The notes under the pieces: generated by a model
The model's database searches: none
The model's input: only the letters and a program-made list of their open reading frames with translations
What the model was told of the DNA's origin: nothing
Shown here: positions 27,592 through 35,935 of the stretch, in pieces
How positions within the stretch are numbered: position 1 is the stretch's first letter
Layout of the letters: each line of letters starts with the position of its first letter
Source of the DNA: CAWFMO01 sp963817065
GTDB lineage: Bacteria; Actinomycetota; Thermoleophilia; Solirubrobacterales; 70-9
NCBI GenBank assembly: GCA_963817065.1
Contig: CAWFMO010000001.1
Span: forward strand, 1,054,001-1,118,000
DNA: 64,000 nucleotides
Reading direction: 5' to 3'
Position numbers and translations under genes: made by a program

Positions 27592-27771
27592 ATGAACGAC
27601 ATCGCAGGACATTCCCCCATTTACTGGCTCGCGGTCATCGGCATCTTCGCGTGCGTCGGGATAGACCTCTTCGGGAGCGATCCCGACTGGACCGACATCG
27701 CGATCATCGTCTTGATCGGCGTCGCGATCTTCTCGCGGCCCGGCGGTCTCACCCGCAACACCGCCGCTTAG
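27592..27771 (+). CDS. 59-residue two-helix membrane protein
   Basis: The small reading frame has a clear -10 box 7 nt before the ATG. It encodes two membrane helices (IYWLAVIGIFACVGIDLF and DIAIIVLIGVAIFS) joined by an acidic turn GSDPDWTD. No recognised family. Codon use (GC-rich third positions) matches its neighbours, so it is probably real. It ends 9 bp before the convergent thioesterase. Confidence 0.6.
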   Translation: MNDIAGHSPIYWLAVIGIFACVGIDLFGSDPDWTDIAIIVLIGVAIFSRPGGLTRNTAA

Positions 27772-27780
27772 CTAGGGCGA

Positions 27781-28188
27781 TCAGCCGACCGCATAGGGCG
27801 CGAGCGCTTCGCGCAGCGCGTCGGGGACCCGTTGCTTCGCTCCGCCGCCGGGCTCGATGAAGACGTAGCGGATCTCGCCCTCCGCGCAGCGCTCTCCGTC
27901 GCGCTCGACCGCGAGCTCGACCACCATCGACGACTCCCCGATCCGCCCCGTCGCCGCCGTCACCTCGAACTCGTCGTCGAAGCGCAGGGGCGCGCGGTAG
28001 CGGACCGTCGCCTCGGCGACCACCGCGTCGACCCCATGCTTCTCGATCTCGTTCCAGCCGCCGATCGCCTCGCGCCAGAGCTCGGTGACGCCGATGTCGA
28101 AGTAGGTCAGGTAGTTGGCGTTGAAGACGATGTTCTGCGGGTCGCACTCGTTGTAGCGGACCCGCAGGCGGTGCCGGAACGCGCTCAG
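27781..28188 (-). CDS. Acyl-CoA thioesterase, 4HBT hot-dog family
   Basis: About 135 residues. FRHRLRVRYNECDPQNIVFNANY is the 4-hydroxybenzoyl-CoA thioesterase signature with the catalytic Asp, followed by VRYRAPLRFDDEFEV. It hydrolyses an acyl-CoA. The start is unusual. The only start that fits the domain is CTG at 28188 within a CTGA overlap with the Mcl stop. A GTG at 28269 would overlap Mcl by 85 bp. Coupling to Mcl suggests a role in recycling CoA from ethylmalonyl-CoA intermediates. Confidence 0.82.
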   Translation of the reverse strand: MSAFRHRLRVRYNECDPQNIVFNANYLTYFDIGVTELWREAIGGWNEIEKHGVDAVVAEATVRYRAPLRFDDEFEVTAATGRIGESSMVVELAVERDGERCAEGEIRYVFIEPGGGAKQRVPDALREALAPYAVG

Positions 28189-29249
28189 GAGCCGCTCATC
28201 TCGTATTCCTTCGCGAGCTCCGGGTCCTTCGCGGCGAGCTGCTCGGCGAGGTCGACCATCACCTTGCACTGCTTCCAGGTCGCGTCGTCCTGCATCTTGC
28301 CGTCGATCATGTGGACACCGGCGCCGTCGGGGATCGCCTCGAGAACCTTCTTCGCGAACTTGACCTCGTCGGGCGGCGGCGAGAAGACCTTCTTCGCGAT
28401 GTCGATCTGGACCGGGTGTAGCGACCAGGCGCCGACGCAGCCCATCAGGAACGCGGAGCGGAACTGGGTCTCGCAGCCTGCCGTGTCCTTGATGTCGCCG
28501 AACGGCCCGTAGTAGGGCAGGGCGCCGACCGACGTGCAGGCATCGACCATGCGGCCGATCGAGTAGTGCCAGAGGTCCTGCTGGGCGGTGACGCGCTCGC
28601 CGGCCTCGGGATTCTCCGGGTCCTCGGGATCTTCCATCACCCGGTAGCCGGGGTGGCCGCCGCCGACGCGGGTCGTCTTCATCCGCCGCGATGCGGCGAG
28701 GTCGGCGGGGCCGAAGCTCATCCCCTGCATCCGCGGGCTCGCCGCGGCGATCTCCTCGAGGTTGACGACGCCCTGCGCCGTCTCGAGGATCGCGTGGATC
28801 AGGATCGGACGCTCGAGCTTCGCCTTCGCCTCGAGCTGGGCGAGCAGCTGGTCGACGTAGTGGATGTCCCAGGGCCCCTCGACCTTCGGGATCATCATCA
28901 CCTCGAGCTTCTCGCCGATCTCGGTCACGAGCTCGGTGATGTCGTCGAGCACCCAGGGGCTCTCGAGCGAGTTGACCCGGGTCCAGAGCTGGGTGTCGCC
29001 GAAGTCGACCTCCTTGCCGACCTCGATCAGCCCCTCGCGGGCCGGGACCTTCTTGTCGACCGGGACCGCGTCCTCGAGGTTGCCGAGCAGGACGTCGGCC
29101 TGCTTGGCCATGTCGGGCACCTTGGCGCGCATCTTCTCGTTCGACGCGTCGAAGAAATGGATCATCCGCGACGGCTTGACCGGGATCTCGCGCAGCGGGT
29201 CCGGGGCCCCGATCGCCATCGGCTTGAAGAAGTCTCTGGGGTTTCTCAT
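28185..29249 (-). CDS. mcl: L-malyl-CoA / beta-methylmalyl-CoA lyase
   Basis: 354 residues, HpcH/HpaI aldolase-citrate lyase fold. FFKPMAIGAPDPLREIPVKPSRMIHFF, VLLGNLEDAVPVDKK, MMIPKVEGPWDIHYVDQLL, AILETAQGVVNLEEIA, MSFGPADLAASRRMKTTR and HMIDGKMQDDATWKQ closely follow the Mcl1 enzymes of Rhodobacter and Chloroflexus. It cleaves methylmalyl-CoA to glyoxylate and propionyl-CoA, or malyl-CoA to glyoxylate and acetyl-CoA: the last steps of the ethylmalonyl-CoA pathway. Leaderless ATG. Coupled to a thioesterase. Confidence 0.92.
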   Translation of the reverse strand: MRNPRDFFKPMAIGAPDPLREIPVKPSRMIHFFDASNEKMRAKVPDMAKQADVLLGNLEDAVPVDKKVPAREGLIEVGKEVDFGDTQLWTRVNSLESPWVLDDITELVTEIGEKLEVMMIPKVEGPWDIHYVDQLLAQLEAKAKLERPILIHAILETAQGVVNLEEIAAASPRMQGMSFGPADLAASRRMKTTRVGGGHPGYRVMEDPEDPENPEAGERVTAQQDLWHYSIGRMVDACTSVGALPYYGPFGDIKDTAGCETQFRSAFLMGCVGAWSLHPVQIDIAKKVFSPPPDEVKFAKKVLEAIPDGAGVHMIDGKMQDDATWKQCKVMVDLAEQLAAKDPELAKEYEMSGS

Positions 29250-29256
29250 CGACCGA

Positions 29257-29262
29257 ACGCTA
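29257..29262 (-). promoter_or_regulatory. -10 box, leaderless promoter of mcl
   Basis: TAGCGT on the bottom strand ends 7 nt before the ATG at 29249. Confidence 0.55.
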
Positions 29263-29295
29263 TCCGAGTCGGCGTTCGGGGAGGTCCCGCGCGCG

Positions 29296-30702
29296 TCAGT
29301 CGAGCGGCGGCTTGACGCCGCCCGACATCCGCGTCAGGGCGACGAGGAAGCCGATCGCCAGCGCCGCGGCGCCGACGTAGAACGACTTCTCCATCGCCTC
29401 GGAGAAGTCCTTCGCGCCCTCGGCGCCGCTCAGGGTCGTCGCCGTGGCGACGATCGTCCCCATGATCGCCATTCCGAGCGCCGAGCCGAAGTTGCGGAAC
29501 GCCTGGACGATCCCCGAGCCCGTGCCCCGGACGTTGCTCGGCAGCCTGTTGAGCGCATCGGCGTTGAGCGAGGACATCGCGAGCCCGAAGCCGGCGCCGG
29601 TGACGAGCATCCCGGCTGTCGTCTCGATGTGCCCGAGCTCGGTGAGCTCGGTCGCCCAGAGGACCATGCCGATCGCGCCGATCAGGAAGCCTCCGGTCAC
29701 CGGCAGCTTCGGCCCGTACTTGTCGAGCAAGCCGCCGCCGACCCGCGAGGCGATGAAGAACCCGTAGAACATCGTCAGGATCGAGAAGCCGGCCTGGGTC
29801 GGCGCCTGCCCGACGGCGACCTGGAAGTACATGCTGCCGAAGAAGAACACCCCGAGCCAGGGAAAGAAGAGCAGGAAGGTGAGCACGTTGTCGATCGCGA
29901 AGTCGCGGTTTGCGGCCATCGCGCGGACGTCGAGCAGAGGGTTGGCGCTGCGGAGCTCGAAGCGCACGAACGCCACCAGCAGCGCGACCCCGACGGCGAT
30001 CGAGCCGATCGTCCGCGGGTCCTCCCAGCCCCAGGCCGTCGACTGCTGGACCCCGAGCACGGCAAGCGCCATGCCGGCGATCAGCAGCAGCGCGCCGAAG
30101 ACGTCGACCTTCGTCTTGTTGACGACGTCCTTGAGCGGCGTGAAGTAGAGCTCGGTCAGCGCCAGGATCGCGACCGGGACGTTGATCCAGAAGATCGCCC
30201 TCCAGGTCCAGTACTCGGTCAGGTAGGAGCCGGCGATCGGCCCGACCGCCGTGAACAGCCCGGCGACGATGAAGAACGTCGAGAGCCCGGCGCCGCGCTC
30301 CTTCTTCGGGAACGCCTCGAGCACGAGCACCGTCGCGGAGGGGACCAGCAGCGCGCCGCCGACGCCCTGGAGGATTCGGAAGAAGATCAGCCAGGGCTCG
30401 GCCCACTCGCCCGAGTCGGGCACCAGTCCGCACATCAGCGAGCTGAGCGCGAAGAGGACGATCCCGCTGACGACGATCCGCTTGTGGCCGACCATGTCGC
30501 CGAGCCGGCCGCCGAGCGTGATGAAAGCCGCGGTCGACAGCGCGTAGCCGGTGACCAGCCACTGGACGCCGGTGTCGGTGAGACCGAGGTCCTGCTGGAT
30601 CGTCGTCGCCGAGATGCTGACGATCGTGAAGTCGATCATCACCATCGCGATCGCGGGGACGAGGGGCCAGAGCGCGCGGTAGCGGAGGTAGTCGTTCGAC
30701 AT
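29296..30702 (-). CDS. MFS multidrug transporter, DHA2 (14-segment) family
   Basis: 468 residues with about 14 membrane segments. MVMIDFTIVSISATTIQQDLGLTDTGVQWLVTGYAL is the EmrB/QacA start (D-x-T-I-V), and LGGRLGDMVGHKRIVVSG is motif A. Drug:proton efflux is the usual role. Leaderless ATG, divergent from the GNAT gene. Confidence 0.9.
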   Translation of the reverse strand: MSNDYLRYRALWPLVPAIAMVMIDFTIVSISATTIQQDLGLTDTGVQWLVTGYALSTAAFITLGGRLGDMVGHKRIVVSGIVLFALSSLMCGLVPDSGEWAEPWLIFFRILQGVGGALLVPSATVLVLEAFPKKERGAGLSTFFIVAGLFTAVGPIAGSYLTEYWTWRAIFWINVPVAILALTELYFTPLKDVVNKTKVDVFGALLLIAGMALAVLGVQQSTAWGWEDPRTIGSIAVGVALLVAFVRFELRSANPLLDVRAMAANRDFAIDNVLTFLLFFPWLGVFFFGSMYFQVAVGQAPTQAGFSILTMFYGFFIASRVGGGLLDKYGPKLPVTGGFLIGAIGMVLWATELTELGHIETTAGMLVTGAGFGLAMSSLNADALNRLPSNVRGTGSGIVQAFRNFGSALGMAIMGTIVATATTLSGAEGAKDFSEAMEKSFYVGAAALAIGFLVALTRMSGGVKPPLD

Positions 30703-30710
30703 CGGAGCGA

Positions 30711-30716
30711 AACATA
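30711..30716 (-). promoter_or_regulatory. -10 box, leaderless promoter of the DHA2 transporter
   Basis: TATGTT on the bottom strand, in ATATATGTT, ends 8 nt before the ATG at 30702. Confidence 0.55.
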
Positions 30717-30733
30717 TATCGAGACGCGGCGGC

Positions 30734-30739
30734 TAGGGT
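30734..30739 (+). promoter_or_regulatory. -10 box, leaderless promoter of the GNAT gene
   Basis: TAGGGT ends 6 nt before the ATG at 30746. Divergent from the transporter -10 box, 17 bp away. Confidence 0.55.
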
Positions 30740-30745
30740 GGGCCG

Positions 30746-31195
30746 ATGACCGCCGAGATCCGCGAAGCGCGCTCCGAAGAGCTCAACGCCGTGCTGCCGC
30801 TCTACCAGTGGCTTTTCGAGGCGCCCGGATACCGGCCCGAGGGCTGGGACGAGGAGCGCGCGCGGCTCGCGCTCGCCGAGGCGATCGTCGACCCCCGCGC
30901 CGCGGTCTTCGTCGCCGAGGACGGCGGCCGGCTGGTCGGGCTCTGCACCGCCTACCTCGAGCTCAACTCGGTCCGCTACGGCCAGCGCTGCTGGGTCGAG
31001 GACCTCGCCGTCGACCCGGAGCGGCGCTCGGGTGGGATCGGCGGCGCGCTGCTCGACGCCGCCCAGGACTGGGCGCGCGCCGCCGGCGCGACCCACTTCG
31101 AGCTCGACTCCGGCCTCGCGCGCGAGGATGCGCATCGCTTCTACGAGCGCCGCGGCGAGTTCGCCAAGGGCTTCAGCTACAGCTGGCCGCTGTAG
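30746..31195 (+). CDS. GNAT-family N-acetyltransferase
   Basis: 149 residues. IREARSEELNAVLPLYQWLF starts the fold, AVFVAEDGGRLVGLCTAYLEL is the central beta strands, and VDPERRSGGIGGALLDAAQDWARAAG contains the acetyl-CoA pyrophosphate loop (R-x-x-G-x-G/I-x-x-L). It ends with HRFYERRGEFAKGFSY. Transfers an acetyl group to an amine. Substrate unknown. Confidence 0.92.
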   Translation: MTAEIREARSEELNAVLPLYQWLFEAPGYRPEGWDEERARLALAEAIVDPRAAVFVAEDGGRLVGLCTAYLELNSVRYGQRCWVEDLAVDPERRSGGIGGALLDAAQDWARAAGATHFELDSGLAREDAHRFYERRGEFAKGFSYSWPL

Positions 31196-31204
31196 CGGCT
31201 CGGC

Positions 31205-31687
31205 TCACTTCTTTTTCTTCTTCTGCGCCTTGCAGACGAGCTTCTTCTTGCCCTTGACCTTCTTGCATCCCGGGCCGGAGAGGGGGACACCGAGGACCGA
31301 CGGGATGCTCTGGAACCTCAGGAAGCCCTTACGCGGACCGGGCGCGGTCGGCTTGAAGGCGACGCCGATCGTGCACTGGTGCGCTGCGAGCTCACCGGGG
31401 AGGATCAGCGGGCAGGTGTTGCTGACGATCGTGAAGTCGCCCGAGACCGCGACATCGAGCGGCGTCGGACAGCTTCCGGGGATGATCGTCCCCATCGGGC
31501 CCTGGAGATCGGGGCAGGTCGCGCCGGTGATGACAACCTGCTGAACCGCACTCTGCTTGCCGACCTTCTGCGGTCCGAAGCTGAGGTTCGTTGGGTTGGC
31601 GGTTGCCGCCACGCCGGCCGGCGCCATCACCAGAGCCGCAAGTGCTGAGACCGTCAGTGCAGCGATTCCGATCCTGATTCTGCTCAT
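31205..31687 (-). CDS. Secreted choice-of-anchor-D/ASH-like Ig protein with Lys/Cys tail
   Basis: 160 residues: signal peptide (IGIAALTVSALAALVMAPAGVA), one immunoglobulin-like ASH domain (NPTNLSFGPQKVGKQSAVQQ, GDFTIVSNTCP, HQCTIGVAFKPTAPGPRKGFL), then a 20-residue tail (31208-31267) with two Cys 10 residues apart and a run of Lys at the end. Such domains occur in surface and adhesion proteins. ATG with a GAGGGGGAGC ribosome site. It converges on the GNAT gene with 9 bp between. Confidence 0.78.
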   Translation of the reverse strand: MSRIRIGIAALTVSALAALVMAPAGVAATANPTNLSFGPQKVGKQSAVQQVVITGATCPDLQGPMGTIIPGSCPTPLDVAVSGDFTIVSNTCPLILPGELAAHQCTIGVAFKPTAPGPRKGFLRFQSIPSVLGVPLSGPGCKKVKGKKKLVCKAQKKKKK

Positions 31688-31720
31688 TGCTCCCCCTCGT
31701 TCGGTTTGCGGGTCGGCAGC

Positions 31721-32176
31721 CTACTGCGGTTCGAGCCCCGCTGCGATCAACGCGGTATCGCGGTCGAGGTGAAACTCGACCGCGGCGAGGCGCTCGTTCT
31801 CCACGGTCCAGACCGCGGCCGCGTCGGTCTCGATCTCGACCCCGCCGGTCTTGGTCACGCCGCGTTGGCGAACGAGCGAGACGACCTTATCCCCGGCCTC
31901 GATCGTGTCAACGAGCTCGATTTTGAAGCTCTCGAAGGCCTGGGTCCAATCGAGCCACGCCTCGCGGAAGCCGTCGATGCCGGCTCGCTCGATGCGCGCG
32001 CCACCTCCGGTCGGCGTTGAGACCATCGTCACGGTGAACCCGGGCTCGACCAGCTCGATCATCGCCGCGCGCAAGGCCTGAATCTCCGCGTCGTCCCTGA
32101 GGTCGGCGGCGATGTTCTCGCTCTCGAGTAGAACGTCTTGGATCTGCTCGACGACGCGCATGGCCTCCTCGGACAT
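31721..32176 (-). CDS. SnoaL-like (NTF2-fold) protein
   Basis: 151 residues. The cone-shaped NTF2 pattern is visible: a helical start, GFREAWLDWTQAFESFKIELVDTIEAGDKVVSLVRQRGV and AAVWTVENERLAAVEFHLDRDTAL. These are small-molecule binding or isomerase folds, and no catalytic residues can be assigned. Divergent from the acyl-CoA dehydrogenase. Confidence 0.82.
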   Translation of the reverse strand: MSEEAMRVVEQIQDVLLESENIAADLRDDAEIQALRAAMIELVEPGFTVTMVSTPTGGGARIERAGIDGFREAWLDWTQAFESFKIELVDTIEAGDKVVSLVRQRGVTKTGGVEIETDAAAVWTVENERLAAVEFHLDRDTALIAAGLEPQ

Positions 32177-32185
32177 CGTGAGCGG

Positions 32186-32191
32186 ATTATC
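32186..32191 (-). promoter_or_regulatory. -10 box of the SnoaL-like gene
   Basis: GATAAT on the bottom strand (five of six bases of TATAAT), 9 nt before the ATG at 32176. Confidence 0.5.
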
Positions 32192-32234
32192 CTTCCTCGC
32201 CCGAGAATCAGTTCGACCCTCGACCTAAGGAGCG

Positions 32235-33464
32235 ATGGCAGTCGCTACGCAGACCCAGAATCAGCCGCAGTACCAGGAGATCACCGACGAGCAGAAGGCG
32301 ATCACCGAGATGGTGCGCCAGTTCGCCGACGAGCAGATCATCCCCAACGCCGAGGAATTCGACCACGAGGACAAGTTCCCCGAGGAGATAGTCGAGCAGA
32401 TGAAGGAGCTCGGGCTGTTCGGGGTCACGATCCCCGAGGAATACGGCGGCATGGGCCTCGACCTGACGACCTACGCGATGATCGTCGAGGAGCTCTCGCG
32501 CGGCTGGATCTCGATCTCAGGCGTCGTCAACACCCACTTCATCGGCTCCTACCTGCTGCTCAAGTTCGGCACCGACGAGCAGAAGGACTACTTCCTGCCG
32601 AAGATGGCGACCGGCGAGATCCGCGCCGCGTTCTCGCTCTCGGAGCCCGAGGTCGGCTCCGATGTCCAGGGGATCAAGGCGACCGCCAAGAAGGACGACG
32701 ACGGCAACTGGATCCTCGACGGCCAGAAGATGTGGGTCACCAACGGGCTCGGATCGGGCGTCGTCTTCGTGCTGATGAAGAACGACACCAAGGCCGACCC
32801 GCCCTACAAGGGCATGACCTGCTTCATCACCGAGAAGGAGCCGTGGGCCGACGAGAACACCGGCGACTACGCCGGGCTCACGGTCCCGCCGAAGATCAAG
32901 AAGATGGGCTACAAGGGCGTCGAATCGACCGAGCTCGTCTACTCGGGCTACAAATGCCCGCCGGAGCGGATCCTCGGCGGGGAGGAGGAGGGCCTCGGCA
33001 AGGGCTTCACGCAGATGATGGACGCGCTCGAGGTCGGGCGGGTCAACGTCGCCGCCCGCGGCGTCGGCGTCGCCCAGCGGGCGCTCGAGCTGGCGCTCGA
33101 GTACTCCCAGCAGCGCAAGACGTTCGGCAAGCCGATCGCCCAGCACCAGGGGATCACCTTCAAGCTCGCCGAGATGGGGACCAGGGTCGAGGCGGCGCGG
33201 CTGATCACGATGAAGGCGGCGCGGATGAAGGACGCAGGCGAGCGCTCAGACCTCGAGGCCGGGATGGCGAAGCTGTTCGCCTCCGAGTCGGCGAAGGAGA
33301 ACGCCGAGGAGTGCCTCCGCATCCACGGCGGCTACGGCTACTCGAAGGAGTACGAGATCGAGCGGATCTACCGCGACGCGCCGCTGCTGTTGATCGGCGA
33401 GGGCACCTCGGAGATCCAGAAGATGGTCATCGGCAAGAAGCTGCTCGAGCGCAACAAGATCTAG
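32235..33464 (+). CDS. Acyl-CoA dehydrogenase, likely (2S)-methylsuccinyl-CoA dehydrogenase
   Basis: 409 residues. AFSLSEPEVGSDVQGIKATAKK and WVTNGLGSGVVFVLM match the FAD region, QRKTFGKPIAQHQGITFKLAEMG the dimer and FAD segment, RIHGGYGYSKEYEIERIYRDA the C-terminus. The specific name rests on position between Mcl and the MaoC-like hydratase and on the presence of Ecm and Ccr. Actinobacteria use a dehydrogenase of this size at that step. A general short-chain acyl-CoA dehydrogenase is the alternative. ATG start at 32235 with a CTAAGGAGCG ribosome site. Confidence 0.85.
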   Translation: MAVATQTQNQPQYQEITDEQKAITEMVRQFADEQIIPNAEEFDHEDKFPEEIVEQMKELGLFGVTIPEEYGGMGLDLTTYAMIVEELSRGWISISGVVNTHFIGSYLLLKFGTDEQKDYFLPKMATGEIRAAFSLSEPEVGSDVQGIKATAKKDDDGNWILDGQKMWVTNGLGSGVVFVLMKNDTKADPPYKGMTCFITEKEPWADENTGDYAGLTVPPKIKKMGYKGVESTELVYSGYKCPPERILGGEEEGLGKGFTQMMDALEVGRVNVAARGVGVAQRALELALEYSQQRKTFGKPIAQHQGITFKLAEMGTRVEAARLITMKAARMKDAGERSDLEAGMAKLFASESAKENAEECLRIHGGYGYSKEYEIERIYRDAPLLLIGEGTSEIQKMVIGKKLLERNKI

Positions 33465-33482
33465 CGCCGCCGGCCCGCCCGG

Positions 33483-34358
33483 CTACTTCTTCTTTTTCTT
33501 CTTGACGCACTTGCCCTTCTTGAGCTTGCGTCCCTTCTTGCACTTCTTCTTCGCCGGTGGCGCCGTGGACGGCGTGGCGACCGGAGGGGCGGGCTTTTGC
33601 GGGTTCGGCTTCAGGGCTCCTCCGGAGCCGGTGGTGCCGCCGGTGCCGCCCGGCGCCGTTCCGCCACCGCCGGCGGCGTTATCAACGAACAGCCCCTGGC
33701 TCGAGATCAGTTGCGGGCTGCTGTTGCCATCGATGATGAAGCTCAGGAAGCGGTTGCAGTCGGGGCAGGCGTGAGCGAGGCCGCCGTTCAGGCCGCGGGT
33801 CGCCGTCACGGGAATCTGGATTTCCCAGCCCCGGCCTGTGGGCAGGGGCCAGGGGTCGGTGTCGGCGGGATTTGCGGGGTTGGTCGCCGCATCCCAGACG
33901 TCGCCCTGGAATCCGCCTCCTTGCGGGGCTTGCGGACAGGCGCCGGCCGGCCACGCCGCCTCCTGGGCGGCGCTGGGCGGATTCGTGTTCCAGTTGATCG
34001 CCCAGCAGAAAACCGGAAAGCCCGGTGCGACGGCGTAATTCAGGTCCCCGAGGGTCGGGGTCCCGAGAAGTTCGAAGTGGACGTATTGGCCAGGACAGGG
34101 GTTGCCGACGGCGCCCGCCACGACGTGGATATAGAAGACCTCGCCGATGTTCGGAAAGTTCGCAGGGTCGATGTACTGGCCGTTCCAGGTCCAAGCGCCC
34201 TCTTCCTGGTAGGGGCTGCCGAAGATGACGCTTGGGCAGTTGGTGACGTAGGACCTCTGGACCAGCCCGTCCGACCAGCTCGGCGCCGCCGGCGCCGATG
34301 CCGCGGACGCCAGCATCCCGATCGTTACCGCCAGTGCCGCCAGTCCCTTCCTGCCCAT
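33483..34358 (-). CDS. Secreted Cys-rich beta protein with Lys/Cys tail
   Basis: 291 residues. Signal peptide (GLAALAVTIGMLASAASAPAA), then an unrecognised mature domain with at least six Cys and many aromatic and Pro residues (GAWTWNGQYIDPANFPNIGEV, HACPDCNRFLSF). A Gly/Thr-rich and Pro/Ala linker leads to a 22-residue tail (33486-33551) with two Cys 10 residues apart and six final Lys. Function unknown. ATG with a GGGAGGAC ribosome site. Confidence 0.72.
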   Translation of the reverse strand: MGRKGLAALAVTIGMLASAASAPAAPSWSDGLVQRSYVTNCPSVIFGSPYQEEGAWTWNGQYIDPANFPNIGEVFYIHVVAGAVGNPCPGQYVHFELLGTPTLGDLNYAVAPGFPVFCWAINWNTNPPSAAQEAAWPAGACPQAPQGGGFQGDVWDAATNPANPADTDPWPLPTGRGWEIQIPVTATRGLNGGLAHACPDCNRFLSFIIDGNSSPQLISSQGLFVDNAAGGGGTAPGGTGGTTGSGGALKPNPQKPAPPVATPSTAPPAKKKCKKGRKLKKGKCVKKKKKK

Positions 34359-34444
34359 TTCAAGTCCTCCCGAGGTAGTCAGTTTCGGGTAGCAGTCTAA
34401 AACGGATCGGGTACCCGGCGCAAGCGGTTTGAGAGGATGCCCCG

Positions 34445-34810
34445 ATGGCCGCTCCGACCCAGCAGCTGATCGAGACCGCCGTCAGGCGCTTCCAGGAGGA
34501 TGTGCCTGCGCTCGCCAACCTCAAGCTCGCCTTCGAGCTCGACCTGCGGGGGCGCGGCGACGTCCAGATCTTCCAGGTCGACCTGCCGGGGCCGACGATC
34601 ACCAAGACGATCGGGGGCGACACGCCGATCAAGGTCGAGATGGTGCGCGCGGTCTTCAACCGGCTCGCCGAGGAGGGGACGGTCAAGCAGTACCGCGAGG
34701 CGTACGAGACCGGTGACATCAAGGTCGAGGGCGACGAGCAGATCCAGAAGCTGATCGGCGAGGTGGTCCGCCGCCAGGAGGAACGGGCGCGGCTGAAGAA
34801 GGCGCACTGA
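34445..34810 (+). CDS. SCP2-like sterol/lipid-carrier domain protein (tentative)
   Basis: 121 residues. KLAFELDLRGRGDVQIFQVDLPGPTIT and ETGDIKVEGDEQIQKLIGEV resemble the SCP2 beta-sheet and G-D-I-K-V-x-G-D turn, a fold that carries lipids or acyl-CoA. The match is by pattern only. The ATG at 34445 has no ribosome site. The stop overlaps the next, frameshifted gene as CTGA. Confidence 0.6.
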   Translation: MAAPTQQLIETAVRRFQEDVPALANLKLAFELDLRGRGDVQIFQVDLPGPTITKTIGGDTPIKVEMVRAVFNRLAEEGTVKQYREAYETGDIKVEGDEQIQKLIGEVVRRQEERARLKKAH

Positions 34811-35887
34811 GGGAGCTGGCTCGCCGCCGAGCCGCGGCGCAGCTGCTGCACCGCCCGGCCTCGGCCCGGGACCCGGCCGAGATCGCTCGCGCGATCGTCG
34901 GCGCCCAGGCCCAGGATCGCTACGCGGCGCGGCTCAGCTTCCGGTCGCGGAGCCGCACCTTGACGGCGGCCGACGTCGACGCTGCCCGGACCGAGGAGCG
35001 CTCGCTTATTCGCACCTGGATGATGCGGATGACGGTCCACATGATCCCCAGCGACGACGCGTGGTGGATGCTGCCGCTGTTCGAGCCGGTGATCGAGAGG
35101 TGGCAGCGGCGGCGCCTGGTCCAGCTCGGCATGGCGCCTGGGGACGATGACAAGGCGCTCGAGGTGGTCAAGCGGGCGCTGGCGAGCGACGGTCCGTTGA
35201 CCCGCAACGAGGTCCGCGGCTCGGGTCAGGGAATCCGGGATCGAGCTGGGCCAGGAGACCGGCCTCCACATCGTCGGCCTGGCGACGACTTCGGGCCTGG
35301 CGATCCAGGGTCCGGACATCGGCGCGAGCCCGTCGCTGGTCCTGCGCGCCGACTGGCTCGGGAAGCAGCGCCGCTTCGACGAGGAAGCCGCCCTCGCCGA
35401 GCTCGCCCGCCGCTATCTGCGCGGTTTCGGCCCCGCCACCGACCGCGACTTCGCCAGGTGGTCGGGCCTGCCGCTCGGGAAGGTTCGCGCCGGCCTCGCG
35501 GCGATCGCCGGCGAGCTGACCGAGACGCGGGCGGGGGAGGAGACGCTGCTCTCGCTCAGGGCCGCGAAGAGCCGCCTGCCCAGGGCCGGCCAGCTGCGGC
35601 TGCTCGGCGCATTCGACACCTATGTCCTCGGCTATGCGAGCCGCGACTTCGCCGTCGCCTCGAGGCACGGAAAGGGCATCAACACGGGCGGCGGCGGGAT
35701 GATCGAGCCGGTGATCGTCCGCGACGGCGAGGTCCTCGGCCTCTGGAAGATGCCGCGAAAGGAGAAGCGGATTCACGCCTCGCTCGAGCCGTTCGAGCCG
35801 CTCTCGGCCGCCGACCGCAAGGCGATCGACTCCGAGATCGAGGACGTCGCCCGCTTCGAGGGGCTCCCGGCTACGCTCGTCGGTTAG
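34807..35887 (+). pseudogene. Winged-helix DNA-binding domain protein (HTH_42), frameshifted
   Basis: The reading frame is open from a CTG at 34807 (CTGA overlap) through VKRALASDGPLTRNEVR near 35215. The protein then continues in the next frame as ARVRESGIELGQETGLHIVGL through to GRDGEVLGLWKMPRKEKRIHASLEPF and the stop at 35887. One extra G at about 35217-35219 explains the shift: removing it gives NEVRARVRESG without a gap. The family (HTH_42, formerly DUF1006) includes AlkX-like DNA-binding proteins. It may be a true recent mutation or a sequence error. Confidence 0.8.
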
Positions 35888-35935
35888 CGGGTACGATCCC
35901 GCGCCGCCAACGACGGACAGGAGACGAGCCACACC

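Noticed and set aside
28189..28269. GTG start at 28269 for the thioesterase
   Set aside because: It would overlap mcl by 85 bp and add an Arg-rich extension with no family match. The CTG at 28188 fits the fold start.
31723..31760. GGTTCGAGCCCC resembling a tRNA T-loop
   Set aside because: It falls inside the end of the SnoaL-like gene, and no acceptor, D or anticodon arms could be paired around it.
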